The notes beneath the pieces were generated by a model. The model saw nothing but the letters and a program-made list of their open reading frames with translations. It was not told the DNA's origin and made no database searches. From Streptomyces alanosinicus (GTDB lineage: Bacteria; Actinomycetota; Actinomycetes; Streptomycetales; Streptomycetaceae): DNA of 64,000 bases. The stretch covers positions 1 through 64,000 of the forward strand of contig NZ_BMVG01000019.1 in the NCBI RefSeq assembly GCF_014650595.1. Reading direction: 5' to 3'. The position numbers were made by a program, and so were the translations under genes. Of this stretch, positions 8,740-16,732 are shown piece after piece (the first letter of the stretch is position 1; each line of letters opens with the position of its first letter).

Positions 8740-9363
8740 TCAGGTTCTGTCGATAGGCCCAAGGCGCTGCCGCCAGGGGTGGTCCGGGGAGGTTACAGCG
8801 ATCGAGTCCGATAGCCATACGCGTTGTGGTTCGTCCAGTAGGGGAAGTACGGCTTCGAAGTCAGTTTCGTCCTTGTCCCGTGTCGCCTTCGCCTTGTAGA
8901 AGAGCTGCACCTCCGGCGCCAGGTAGGGGATGCCGGTCGGGCTAGTCCGCCCTACTCGCTCGAGCGGAAGACGAACCCGCCGGGTGCGCCGCGAGACCCA
9001 ATGGGCGCCCTCGGCCTCGTCCAGCATGAGCTGCACTGACCAGGGCGCCTCAGGCGTGCGCCGGCACCAAATGTCGTGGAGGGGCTGTTCGAGAGCCTCT
9101 CCGGAACGCCATGGTCGTAACCACCCCACGCCAGGTGGGTCCGCGACGTGCATGTCCCAGTCGCTCAGCATGTCTCGTACGAGAGTTTGGTCGCGGCGGA
9201 GGACCAGGACGTCGAGATCGCCGTGCGGGCGTAGCTCGCGACCAACGGCCATTTCGATCGCGTACCCGCCGGCGATCCACCACGGGAAGTCGGCCTTGGC
9301 GAACATGACGGCCAGGTCTTCGGGACGGGCCGGCACCCAGCGCCCCAGTTCGTGACTACTCAC
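8740..9363 (-). CDS. Nucleotidyltransferase-fold protein (aminoglycoside adenylyltransferase-like)
   Basis: The 207-residue protein contains WWIAGGYAIEMAVGRELR followed by HGDLDVLVLRRD. This is the GG...DxD signature of the nucleotidyltransferase superfamily, in the arrangement of the ANT(2'')-like family (WxxGG, RxHxDxDV). Later sequence LAPEVQLFYKAKATRDKDETDF also fits the family. It could modify a small molecule or act as a toxin-type nucleotidyltransferase; resistance is not shown. The GTG at 9363 is the assumed start. The upstream gene on the same strand is aspS. Confidence 0.7.
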   Translation of the reverse strand: MSSHELGRWVPARPEDLAVMFAKADFPWWIAGGYAIEMAVGRELRPHGDLDVLVLRRDQTLVRDMLSDWDMHVADPPGVGWLRPWRSGEALEQPLHDIWCRRTPEAPWSVQLMLDEAEGAHWVSRRTRRVRLPLERVGRTSPTGIPYLAPEVQLFYKAKATRDKDETDFEAVLPLLDEPQRVWLSDSIAVTSPDHPWRQRLGPIDRT

Positions 9364-9433
9364 CCGTCCATGCTCTCAGGGGACGAGGCTCGGGAAAGGA
9401 AGCCCGACGAAGCCGGCGAAACTGAACGGTGAG

Positions 9434-10744
9434 TTATGGGGTGAGCCGGTTCGGTCCGCGGAAGAGGAAGGTGGCTTCGCGGATCGACTCCAGGCCGAGC
9501 ATCACCATCAGTACCCGTCCCAGTCCCATGCCCAGGCCGCCGTGCGGCGGGCACCCGTACCGGAACGCGTTCAGGTAGTGCTGCATCGGCTCGGAGCTCA
9601 TGCCCTTCTCGGCGGCTTGCCTCAGCAACACCTCGTAGCGGTGCTCGCGCTGGGCACCGGTGGTGACCTCCAGTCCCTTCCAGAGGAGGTCGAAGCTCAG
9701 GGTCACGCTCGGGTCGTCGGCCGGCCGCATGTGGTAGAAGGGCCGGATGCTCACGGGGTAGTGCGTGATGAACACGAACTCGTGGCCCATGGCCTGCTGG
9801 ACGTGGGTGCTGATGCGTCGCTCGCCCTCCGGGTCCAGGTCCTCCTTGACGCCTTCCGGGTCCCAGCCGCCCTCGCGCAGAATGTCGTGCGCCTCGGCCA
9901 TGGTGATACGAGGAAAAGGCGTCACAGGGACGGTGATCTCCACGCCGCACTGCTCTCGAAGAGCCGCGCCGTGGGCGTCGGCCACCCTGGCGATGGCATG
10001 GGCGAGCATCTCCTCCTCGAACGCCATGACGTCCTCGACGCCGTCGATCCATGCCAGCTCGACGTCGACGCCGGTGAACTCGGTGGCGTGCCGGGAGGTG
10101 AAGGAGGGCTCGGCGCGGAAGACGGGGCCGATCTCGAAGACCTTCTCGATGCCGGCCGAGATGGCCATCTGCTTGTAGAACTGGGGCGACTGGGCCAGGT
10201 AGGCGCTGCGGCCGAAGTATCCGAGCTCGAAGACTTCGGCGCCGGACTCCGAGGCGGTGCCCATCAGCTTGGGGGTGTGCATCTCCGTGGCGCCCTGCGC
10301 GTAGGCGTACTCGCGCATCCCCTGCTCCAGGGTGGTCTGTACGGCGAACATCAGCTGAGCGGCGGGACGGCGGCGCACGTCCAGGAACCGCCAGTCCAGC
10401 CGGTGTTCGATACCGGTCTGTTCGTCGATCGGCAGGGGAACGGCGGCCGGGTTCAGGACCTCGACGGCCTCTGGGACGAGCTCCAGCCCGCCGAGCTTGA
10501 CCTGAGCGGCGTCCGCGACACGGCCGGTGATCTTGACGGCGGACTCTGGGGTGAGGGCGTCGAGCTGGACTTCCAACAGCCCGCCGCCACGCTTGTGGGT
10601 CACCTGCACCAGGCCACTGTTGTCCCGGACGATCACGAACTGGACCTTGCTCATCAGGCGCAGGGTGTTCACCCATCCGCAGACGGTGACGGTACGGCCG
10701 ATGTGTTCTCGCAGGTCGGAGACGTGGACGCGGCTTTGGATCAT
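9434..10744 (-). CDS. aspS: Aspartyl-tRNA synthetase, archaeal/non-discriminating type
   Basis: The 436-residue class II synthetase opens with an OB-fold anticodon-binding domain (HIGRTVTVCGWVNTLR). Motif 2 is visible as FEIGPVFRAEPS and motif 3 as HGGLGMGLGRVLM. The length and absence of the bacterial GAD insertion indicate the short archaeal-type AspRS rather than the roughly 590-residue bacterial enzyme. The start is the ATG at 10744 after GGAGG. An in-frame reading extending to 10819 only translates the T-box and is rejected. As a second, horizontally acquired type it may charge tRNA-Asp only or also tRNA-Asn; which is not visible. Expression is controlled by the leader at 10745-10998. 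Confidence 0.92.
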   Translation of the reverse strand: MIQSRVHVSDLREHIGRTVTVCGWVNTLRLMSKVQFVIVRDNSGLVQVTHKRGGGLLEVQLDALTPESAVKITGRVADAAQVKLGGLELVPEAVEVLNPAAVPLPIDEQTGIEHRLDWRFLDVRRRPAAQLMFAVQTTLEQGMREYAYAQGATEMHTPKLMGTASESGAEVFELGYFGRSAYLAQSPQFYKQMAISAGIEKVFEIGPVFRAEPSFTSRHATEFTGVDVELAWIDGVEDVMAFEEEMLAHAIARVADAHGAALREQCGVEITVPVTPFPRITMAEAHDILREGGWDPEGVKEDLDPEGERRISTHVQQAMGHEFVFITHYPVSIRPFYHMRPADDPSVTLSFDLLWKGLEVTTGAQREHRYEVLLRQAAEKGMSSEPMQHYLNAFRYGCPPHGGLGMGLGRVLMVMLGLESIREATFLFRGPNRLTP

Positions 10745-10998
10745 TTCGGTCCTCCGAAGGACGGTGTCATGATCCCTTGGGAGTGCGGGCGAGAAGGGCA
10801 ACTCGCGGTACCACCGCACTTTCGCCGCCAGGTGGCGGCCTCATTTCGGGCCCGGTGACGGGGGCCGGCCGGCGGGGCATTGGGCCATCAGAGGGGGCCG
10901 TTCCTCCCCGCGCTCGGGAGGGTCTTCACCTCGGGGCGCGAGACCGCCTTCCCAGCTGCCGGCGGCTCTCTCGGCCCGCGTGATCCCTGGCTAATCGT
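10745..10998 (-). ncRNA. T-box riboswitch leader of aspS (translational type)
   Basis: Read on the minus strand, this leader shows the T-box hallmarks in order: GACGATTAG near the base of stem I, AGAGAGCCG (plus 10963-10971) and CAGCTGGGAAGGCGG of the stem I apical region, a TGAAGACC segment whose GAC (plus 10922-10924) is a plausible aspartate specifier, and the T-box itself, GGTGGTACCGCG (plus 10804-10815). There is no terminator with a U-run. Instead GTCCT-TCGG-AGGAC (plus 10749-10762) forms a hairpin that buries the aspS Shine-Dalgarno site, as expected for the actinobacterial class controlling translation initiation. Uncharged tRNA would favour opening. The specifier assignment is inferred from position and gene identity. 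Confidence 0.88.
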
Positions 10999-11003
10999 CT
11001 CCG

Positions 11004-11218
11004 TCAACGCGTTGCCCGGAAGGATACGGACGCCGCGATCACGTCCGCAATCGAGAAACGGTTCGGACTGTCGGGCGCCCAGGGGCGCTCGGATGGCCAC
11101 ACGGCCTTGAAGCTATCGCTGTACCGCTGGAACCACTTCCCGCCGTCGGAGTTGCTGAGCTGGAGTAGCGGATTGGCGCTGGCCGGCTGGCCCCAGATGT
11201 GGGGCTGGAGGGAGTTTT
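11004..11218 (-). pseudogene. Possible 3' fragment of an unidentified gene
   Basis: The minus-strand frame contains protein-like sequence with balanced composition (SLQPHIWGQPASANPLLQL, KWFQRYSDSFKAVW), ending at 11004, with no start codon nearby. Upstream it collides with the HAD gene on the other strand. It looks like the C-terminal end of a lost gene. The family is not recognised and it may be a chance reading. Confidence 0.25.
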
Positions 11219-11276
11219 CGGCCGCACACCGACAGGGCTGCGTCACCATCATGCTGGACCGTCTAACCTGCGGAGC

Positions 11277-11936
11277 ATGATTCGTGCGGTGGTATTCGAC
11301 GTGGGCGAGTGTCTTGTTGACGAGACCCGGGAGTACGGGACGTGGGCGGATTGGCTGGGGGTGCCGCGGCACACCTTCTCGGCGATGTTCGGGGCGGTCA
11401 TCGCGCAGGGGCGCGACTACCGGGAGACGTTCCAGGAGTTCCGGCCCGGGTTCGACCTGACCGAGGAGCGGGAGAAGCGCGCGGCTGCCGGTAAGCCGGA
11501 GTGGTTTGGCGAGGGAGACCTGTACCCGGACGTGCGGCCCACGCTGGCCGGACTGCGCGAGGCGGGGCTTTGGGTGGGCATCGCCGGGAATCAGACCGTG
11601 CGGGCTGGCGGCCTTCTGCGGGGGTTGGACCTCCCTTCCGACATGATCGCCACCAGCGATGACTGGGGGGTGTCGAAGCCGGATGTGAAGTTTTTCGAGA
11701 GTGTCATCGAGGCGACACCTGCCGAGCCGGGCGAGATTCTGTACGTCGGTGACCGGCTCGACAACGACATCCGCCCGGCTGTGCAGGCGGGGCTTCTGAC
11801 GGCCTTGATCCGGCGCGGCCCCTGGGGGACGATCCAGCAGCGTGACCCCGATGCGGATGCGATCACGACGATGCGCATCGACTCGCTTGCGGAACTGCCG
11901 GAGAAAATCGCCAAGTTCAACGCTGAAGGGCGCTGA
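11277..11936 (+). CDS. HAD-superfamily hydrolase
   Basis: The 219-residue protein starts at the ATG (11277) giving MIRAVVFDVGECLVDE. Motif I (DVGECL) has the Asp and an unusual Glu; motif III/IV is SKPDVKFF and GDRLDNDIRPA. The size and cap region fit the haloacid dehalogenase/phosphatase-like branch. The substrate is unknown. It converges with the XRE regulator gene and their 3' ends overlap by 20 bp (11917-11936). Confidence 0.8.
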   Translation: MIRAVVFDVGECLVDETREYGTWADWLGVPRHTFSAMFGAVIAQGRDYRETFQEFRPGFDLTEEREKRAAAGKPEWFGEGDLYPDVRPTLAGLREAGLWVGIAGNQTVRAGGLLRGLDLPSDMIATSDDWGVSKPDVKFFESVIEATPAEPGEILYVGDRLDNDIRPAVQAGLLTALIRRGPWGTIQQRDPDADAITTMRIDSLAELPEKIAKFNAEGR

Positions 11937-13191
11937 CCGTCGTGCTCCAGTCGTAGAGACGATCATCGAGGTCCCGGACGCATCGCTCGTTCTGCCAGGG
12001 GGCGAGCGTGCGCCGGACTTCGCGGATACGGTCCATGCCCATGGCGTACCAGGTGATCGCCAGCTGGTCGAGGGCCTGGATGGCGTACCTGCATGCCTCC
12101 TCCGGTCTTCCCTCGGCAGCTTCGACCGAGGCGAGATCGCCGAGGACGACGGTGCGCTGTTTGTCTGACTCGGGTGGCAGGCCGTCGAGCACCTCGTGAA
12201 GCGTCTGGCGCGCTTGTGGCAGGTGGCCGGCCTTCAATTGCGTGTTGCCTTTGAATGCGGCCAAGCGGACAGGGCTGAACCAGTCCAGCCATTCAGGAGT
12301 GGCGTGTTCGGAGCCTGTGGACAGTGTGTCTTCGGCATGACGAATCAAGCGCAGCGCCGCGTGTGGATCTCCGCAGCGGGTCTCGCATTCCGCTTCGACA
12401 GCATCCAGCCACGCCCAGAGCTCCGCTGATGCCTGTCCGCGGCGAGCGTAGGTACGAGCGGCCATCATGCGCTCGACTGCTGCCTCCCGGTCCCCCGCCC
12501 AGCCCGGGATGAAGGCCATGTGCGCGAGGACGGCTGCTCCGAGCCGCGGATCATCCGCTTCAGCGGCGGCCTGCAGGGCCCTCAGGAGGGTCTCCGAAGC
12601 ATGGTCCGGCTGTCGTAGGTCGAAGAACTCGATACGACCGACCAGGAGGTAGGACTCGGCCAGTGCGGCCGCGAGGGTCCGGCGGGCTGGGTTGGCCGTC
12701 TCTGCAAGGAGGGCGCAGCCGAGACGAGCGTGTTCCAAGACCGCTGGGTGCAACACGGCAGGGGCCACGGACCAGTACAAGTGCCGATGTGAGCGTGTGA
12801 CGGCCTCAAAGTCCCTGCCGACGGTCGCTGGCTGCGCCGTGGTCCCGCCTTGAGCGGGGACAGTCGCCAGCCGGGCTCCGGACAGGGGCGCGCGAGGGGT
12901 GTGGTCGATCGCCGCGCCGGGCTGGGGCCGCGTGCTTCCCCACGGAGGGGTGAATCCGAGGTCCTCCATGCTCTGGCCCAGGAGATGGGTCAGGACTCGG
13001 TGTACATCTGGCTGCGGCCAGGGCGGTGTGGCGGACTCCCAGCGCCGGATCTGCCGGACGCCGACAGCAAGTCCTCTGATGCCCAGCGTAGGCGCCGCCT
13101 TGGTGATGGCGTCTGCCAACGCCTGCTGGGAGTTGTATCCGGCGGCCAGGCGGGCGGCCTTGAGTCTGGTGTTGCCTGCGGGTCGGGACAT
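11917..13191 (-). CDS. XRE-family regulator with C-terminal TPR-like region
   Basis: The 424-residue protein has an N-terminal helix-turn-helix (about residues 5-75; NTRLKAARLAAGYNSQQALA, GVRQIRRWES) and a long alpha-helical, TPR-like remainder rich in AALAESYLLVGRIE-type helices. This is the common streptomycete XRE-TPR architecture, often thought to sense a peptide or small ligand. The start at 13191 is chosen for the GGAGGAG site five bases upstream; an earlier ATG at 13230 lacks one. The direct repeats at 13275-13313 lie in its promoter region. Confidence 0.8.
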   Translation of the reverse strand: MSRPAGNTRLKAARLAAGYNSQQALADAITKAAPTLGIRGLAVGVRQIRRWESATPPWPQPDVHRVLTHLLGQSMEDLGFTPPWGSTRPQPGAAIDHTPRAPLSGARLATVPAQGGTTAQPATVGRDFEAVTRSHRHLYWSVAPAVLHPAVLEHARLGCALLAETANPARRTLAAALAESYLLVGRIEFFDLRQPDHASETLLRALQAAAEADDPRLGAAVLAHMAFIPGWAGDREAAVERMMAARTYARRGQASAELWAWLDAVEAECETRCGDPHAALRLIRHAEDTLSTGSEHATPEWLDWFSPVRLAAFKGNTQLKAGHLPQARQTLHEVLDGLPPESDKQRTVVLGDLASVEAAEGRPEEACRYAIQALDQLAITWYAMGMDRIREVRRTLAPWQNERCVRDLDDRLYDWSTTVSALQR

Positions 13192-13588
13192 GGGTCTCCT
13201 CCGGAGCGAGCTCTCGTCAGAGAGTGACACGCGATGTCCTCTGGCGACGCAAAATCATCCTCCAGGCCACACCAATGACCTGTACAAGTCCCTTTGATGA
13301 CCTGTCAGAGTCCTCGAATAGGACCTCATGAGTCAGCATGATGTCACCGCGTCACAACGAAGCCATGTCCCACCTGGCTGCTCTGCACACCGCGGGGGCG
13401 CCAGGCTGGCGACAGGGGCGGCACCTCCGTGTCTTGTTGCCGCAGATCTGTTCAGCGCCGCCACACCAAGACCTCCCGAGTGGGGCGGCACTCACCGTTC
13501 TCCGGTGTACGCACGCGGTTGTTCCAGCACATCCAGCCGGAGAGTGCACGTTTGCACCGGTTCACCGATCAACTGATGGAGCCTCGTC
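13192..13588. other. Intergenic region with 22-bp-spaced direct repeats
   Basis: Between divergent regulator genes lies about 400 bp with no convincing gene; two short overlapping plus-strand frames lack ribosome sites. It contains ATGACCTGTACAAGTCC (13275-13291) and ATGACCTGTCAGAGTCC (13297-13313), exactly two helical turns apart. This suggests paired binding sites, perhaps for the XRE regulator. Confidence 0.45.
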
Positions 13589-14233
13589 ATGCGCAATTCG
13601 GCGACCAGAACCCCCGTACCGACGGGGCCGTCCGCGATCACCACACACCCGTCGGACGACATACTGGCTGGCGCTTCCAACAGGCGAGGTTCCGCACTTC
13701 AGGCTGCATGCTCGACCGTCGAGGGCACAGCGCCTCTGGAGATTCACTGGCACGCCTTCCCGGGCGACCACGGGCGGTCAACGCCCACCCCTGCCGTAGA
13801 TGCAGGCTTAGGGCATGACACCCGCCGGTGCCGGCACTGCCAATGCGTTCTCAGCCGGTACAACGAGGAGCCATACTGCAGCAGTTGCGTACGAAGGACG
13901 CGGTACCACCCTAGGCCCGCCCCCCGCGTGGCAAGCGAAGTGTGGTCCAGTACCGACGTTCAGGAAGCCTTGTTCGCCCGCGACTTCGGCAGGTTATGTC
14001 AACTGGTCCGCGTGGCTGGCCAATTACGGCAGAGCGACATGGCTGAGCTCACTGGGCTGAGCCAAGCATTCCTGTCCATGCTTGAGTCAGGTGCACGACG
14101 GTTAACCAACATCGACAAGATCATCGAGCTACTTGCAGGCCTCGACACTCCAGCAGCACTCACCGGCCCCATGCTCCGAATGCCGAACTCGAAGGGCGAT
14201 GAGCCCGATGAGCGGCATGGCCTGTGCGGGTGA
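13589..14233 (+). CDS. XRE-type HTH protein with zinc knuckle, probably C-terminally truncated
   Basis: The 214-residue reading has a CxxC...CxxC knuckle (CRHC and YCSSC, around residues 80-100), then a typical HTH (GQLRQSDMAELTGLSQAFLS and MLESGARRLTN, about 145-175). In related streptomycete regulators this module is followed by 200 or more TPR-like residues; here the frame ends soon after (GDEPDERHGLCG). The real start is uncertain: the first 75 residues have poor coding character and the ATG at 13589 has only a weak GGAG. It is a candidate truncated regulator at the left edge of the phage-like region. Confidence 0.55.
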   Translation: MRNSATRTPVPTGPSAITTHPSDDILAGASNRRGSALQAACSTVEGTAPLEIHWHAFPGDHGRSTPTPAVDAGLGHDTRRCRHCQCVLSRYNEEPYCSSCVRRTRYHPRPAPRVASEVWSSTDVQEALFARDFGRLCQLVRVAGQLRQSDMAELTGLSQAFLSMLESGARRLTNIDKIIELLAGLDTPAALTGPMLRMPNSKGDEPDERHGLCG

Positions 14234-14258
14234 CTGGGTAGCGTGCACCTGGCAGGTG

Positions 14259-14302
14259 AAGACCTCCAGAGCATCGGCCAGCGAGGCGGGTCTGGAGGTC
14301 TT
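14259..14302. repeat. Perfect 12-bp inverted repeat (20-nt loop)
   Basis: AAGACCTCCAGA (14259-14270) and TCTGGAGGTCTT (14291-14302) form a perfect stem just after the truncated regulator. No U-run follows. It could be a terminator typical of high-GC genomes or a protein-binding palindrome. Confidence 0.55.
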
Positions 14303-14430
14303 GTGCACCTCTTGGAATGTGCGCTTCAAGGCTAACAGTCCCGGCAGCGTGGCCCTCGGGTACGGCTTTCGCCACTGCGGCAGCTATTCTGCTATGCCCC
14401 GGACGGTGGAGCATGAGGAAGGAGGCCGTC

Positions 14431-14997
14431 GTGGCAAAGCCGCTGATCGTGGGCCGCAAGGAGTTCGCGAAGATCTACAACGTTGCGCCGACGGCGGTCA
14501 GCGACCGATGGATCCCGGACGGGATCCTGTCCTACGAGGACGCCGTGATCGTGTCGGGCAAACCGTTCTGGCCGGGGGGCTTGGCGGTGGACTTCGCCTT
14601 GCCGCCGGGCAGCCGTGGCCGGCAGTTGGATGAGAAGCTCCTCGCCGAGCTGGAGAAGGAGCAGAAGGCGACGGTCCGCCCGAAGAAGAAGGGTGAGCTG
14701 CCGCCTCTGGTCGGCCTTCAGGAGTACGGGGCCCTGTTCGGTGTCAGCAAGTTCATCGCTGCGAATGCCCGCAACCGGGGCGGCGGAATGCTGCCAGCGG
14801 AGGACTATCTCCTCTCGGGCTCTCCACTGTGGCTGCTGGACACTGTTCTTGAAGCCGCGGAGTCGACGATGGAGAAAAGCCGCGGCGGGGTGTGGCAGTT
14901 GCAGCAGGATGTGGTAGACGCGCTGCGAGAAGGCCGGTACGACGGGCCAGGGTCGGTGATCGCAAAGCGAGGTAAGGCCGCCGTGAGCGAGTCCTGA
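14431..14997 (+). CDS. Protein with two tandem HTH-like units, phage-associated
   Basis: The 188-residue protein starts at GTG 14431, chosen because AAGGAGG lies 5 bases before it; an ATG at 14413 would put that site inside the gene. Two similar units are visible: IVGRKEFAKIYNVAPTAVSD with LSYEDAVIVSGKPFW, and LVGLQEYGALFGVSKFIAAN with LPAEDYLLSGSPLW. They are linked by a Lys-rich stretch. Each resembles a MerR/excisionase-like winged helix (G-x-x-E-hydrophobic...S-G-x-P-x-W). A DNA-binding role in the element is likely but inferred. Confidence 0.6.
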   Translation: MAKPLIVGRKEFAKIYNVAPTAVSDRWIPDGILSYEDAVIVSGKPFWPGGLAVDFALPPGSRGRQLDEKLLAELEKEQKATVRPKKKGELPPLVGLQEYGALFGVSKFIAANARNRGGGMLPAEDYLLSGSPLWLLDTVLEAAESTMEKSRGGVWQLQQDVVDALREGRYDGPGSVIAKRGKAAVSES

Positions 14998-15048
14998 CTT
15001 TCACAGCAACCCGAAGCCCGCTCAGACCTCAGGGGTCGCGCTGGGGAG

Positions 15049-15076
15049 TTGACCCCCTCCATGATCATAGTAGAAT
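15049..15076 (+). promoter_or_regulatory. Recurrent promoter, copy 1
   Basis: The sequence is TTGACC, a 16-bp spacer, then TAGAAT followed by TAAC. It is one of six copies with identical spacing. It drives the 112-residue protein gene and probably the Sak4-like and Cas4-like genes behind it. The leader contains only a short GTGGCCAC palindrome (15096-15103). Confidence 0.75.
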
Positions 15077-15161
15077 TAACATTACAAGGTGAGGGGTGGC
15101 CACGCGGTCAGATTCTTCACGTGCAGAATAGGCTGCGATACATCGATCAGGGAGGGAAGTG

Positions 15162-15500
15162 ATGACGGTACAGCTGGAGCTGCCCATCGCAGCCATTCGC
15201 CAGCCCCAGAATCCGGGCGACAAGCTGACGATCCAGGAGCGATTCGAGGAGTTTCACCAGCTCAACCCCTGGATCCTCACGCACCTGGAAGGCCTCACCG
15301 CCGACTGCGTCGAGCGCGGACTCAGGCGCATCGGCATCGGGATGCTGTTCGAGGTTCTGCGCTGGCAGTACGGCATCGCCACTCACGGAGAGCCCTGGAA
15401 GCTCAACAATGACTTCCGCTCCCGCTATGTGCGGCGCCTCATCGAGCTGCACCCCGAGTGGTCCCCCTTGTTCGAAACCAGGAAGATCCACACCGCCTAG
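15162..15500 (+). CDS. Conserved phage/mobile-element protein
   Basis: The 112-residue protein has GGAGGG (15151-15156) before the ATG at 15162. It contains LTIQERFEEFHQLNPWI, a middle helix GLRRIGIGMLFEVLRWQY and KLNNDFRSRYVRRLI. Proteins of this pattern are common in actinophages and streptomycete elements, and their function is unknown. It sits first in the promoter-1 unit, directly before the recombination ATPase. Confidence 0.65.
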   Translation: MTVQLELPIAAIRQPQNPGDKLTIQERFEEFHQLNPWILTHLEGLTADCVERGLRRIGIGMLFEVLRWQYGIATHGEPWKLNNDFRSRYVRRLIELHPEWSPLFETRKIHTA

Positions 15501-15543
15501 AAATAGGTGAGTGCTCATCTTTCGATAGCTCTTGGAGATGTTC

Positions 15544-16650
15544 GTGTCCACCATGGCGGTGCCACCCCTGCGCACCCGCAAGCCCACCGGCATCGTGCCG
15601 TGGCCCAAGATCCTCATCGAGGGCCACGAGAAGGCCGGCAAGTCGTACGTCGCCGCTCAGTTCACCGGTTCCAAGAAGACCGGCCAGGCGTACTGGCTGG
15701 AACTCGGCGAGGACACCGCTGACGAGTACGCCCAGGTTCCGGGCGCGGATTATCTGCTGATCGACCACAACGGCACCTACCGCGACATCCTCGGCCAGAT
15801 CGAAGCCGTCCACGCCGAGGCCAAGCGAGCGGCGGCCGCGAAGGAGCCGCCCGTAGTCCTGGTGATCGACTCGATCTCTCTGCTGTGGCGGATGCTCGTC
15901 AACTGGACCAATGAGCGCGCCCGGCGCTCCCCCAAGGGACAGAGGAAGCTGCGGCAGGACCCGGACGCCGAGGTCAAGCCCACGATGAACCTGTGGAATG
16001 ACGCCTATGAGCGGTGGGCGGCCGTCATGTATCTCGTACGTACCATGCCGGGCATCGTCATCTTGCTGGCCCGGGGCAAGGAGATCGCCGCCGTGGACGG
16101 CAACGGCGACCCGATTCCGAACACGAAGGACTGGCGTGTGGAGGGGCACAAGTCCCTCGCCTACGACGCGACGGTGTGGGTGCGGCTGCAGCGTGACAGT
16201 GATCCGCAGATCATCGGGGCGCGGTCGCTGAAGTTCGAGGTGCCGCGCAGCGGGCAGCCTAAGACGCTGCCGGACTTCACCATCGAGCGCCTCGTATTCG
16301 ATCTGATGGGCTGCTCCGTCCACACTCAGCCCAGGGTCACCCCGGAGCTGAGCGGGGATCTCGCGCAGCGGTGGTTGCCGAAGGTCAAGCAGGCCGCCAA
16401 GGACGGTCTGGATGAGCTGAAGAAGCTGTGGACGGAGGCAAGTTCGGACTCGGATCTTTCCCGCGAGGAGATCCGGGTCGTTAAGGCCGCGATCGAGCGG
16501 CAGGCCGCGGAGTTGAAGAACCCCGAGCAGCTCACCGATCCGACCAGCGACGCCGCGAAGCTCCGGGCCGCTGCCGCCGCCGCTGAGCAGGACTCGGCCG
16601 CCGAGGACGCCGTGGATGAAGCGCCGGCCGACGAGTTCACGGCTGCCTGA
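15544..16650 (+). CDS. Sak4-like (RecA-fold) phage recombination ATPase
   Basis: The 368-residue P-loop ATPase has Walker A GHEKAGKS (27-34), Walker B VVLVIDSIS with Asp109, and a RecA-like core. The tail is Ala/Glu/Asp-rich with DELKKLWTEASS. The length and core fit AAA_24/Sak4-type single-strand-annealing proteins of phages, which act with an exonuclease; a Cas4-like nuclease follows directly. GTG at 15544 is chosen because CTCTTGGAG (15529-15537) gives proper spacing, while the ATG at 15538 touches the Shine-Dalgarno site. Confidence 0.7.
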   Translation: MSTMAVPPLRTRKPTGIVPWPKILIEGHEKAGKSYVAAQFTGSKKTGQAYWLELGEDTADEYAQVPGADYLLIDHNGTYRDILGQIEAVHAEAKRAAAAKEPPVVLVIDSISLLWRMLVNWTNERARRSPKGQRKLRQDPDAEVKPTMNLWNDAYERWAAVMYLVRTMPGIVILLARGKEIAAVDGNGDPIPNTKDWRVEGHKSLAYDATVWVRLQRDSDPQIIGARSLKFEVPRSGQPKTLPDFTIERLVFDLMGCSVHTQPRVTPELSGDLAQRWLPKVKQAAKDGLDELKKLWTEASSDSDLSREEIRVVKAAIERQAAELKNPEQLTDPTSDAAKLRAAAAAAEQDSAAEDAVDEAPADEFTAA

Positions 16651-16677
16651 ACGACCTCTTGTGACCTCAATTTTCTT

Positions 16678-16712
16678 GCCGGGGCCCGCTGCCCACGTGG
16701 CCGGGCCCCGGC
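16678..16712 (+). terminator. Strong GC hairpin between recombination genes
   Basis: GCCGGGGCCCG (16678-16688) pairs with CGGGCCCCGGC (16702-16712), an 11-bp perfect stem. There is no U-run after it, so it may be a partial terminator or an mRNA processing or stability element between the ATPase and nuclease genes. Confidence 0.6.
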
Positions 16713-16732
16713 ATGCCCTCTTGGAGTTCCGT

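Noticed and set aside
10742..10819. N-terminal extension of AspRS (MRWYRELPFSP...)
   Set aside because: These codons translate the T-box consensus and the sequester hairpin; the ATG at 10744 has the ribosome site.
9542..10858. A 438-codon open frame on the plus strand opposite aspS
   Set aside because: It is an antisense shadow running through the T-box; AspRS motifs are on the minus strand.
13338..13799. A 153-codon plus-strand frame in the regulator gap
   Set aside because: No ribosome site, Pro/Arg/His-rich shadow composition, and it overlaps the better-supported HTH frame.
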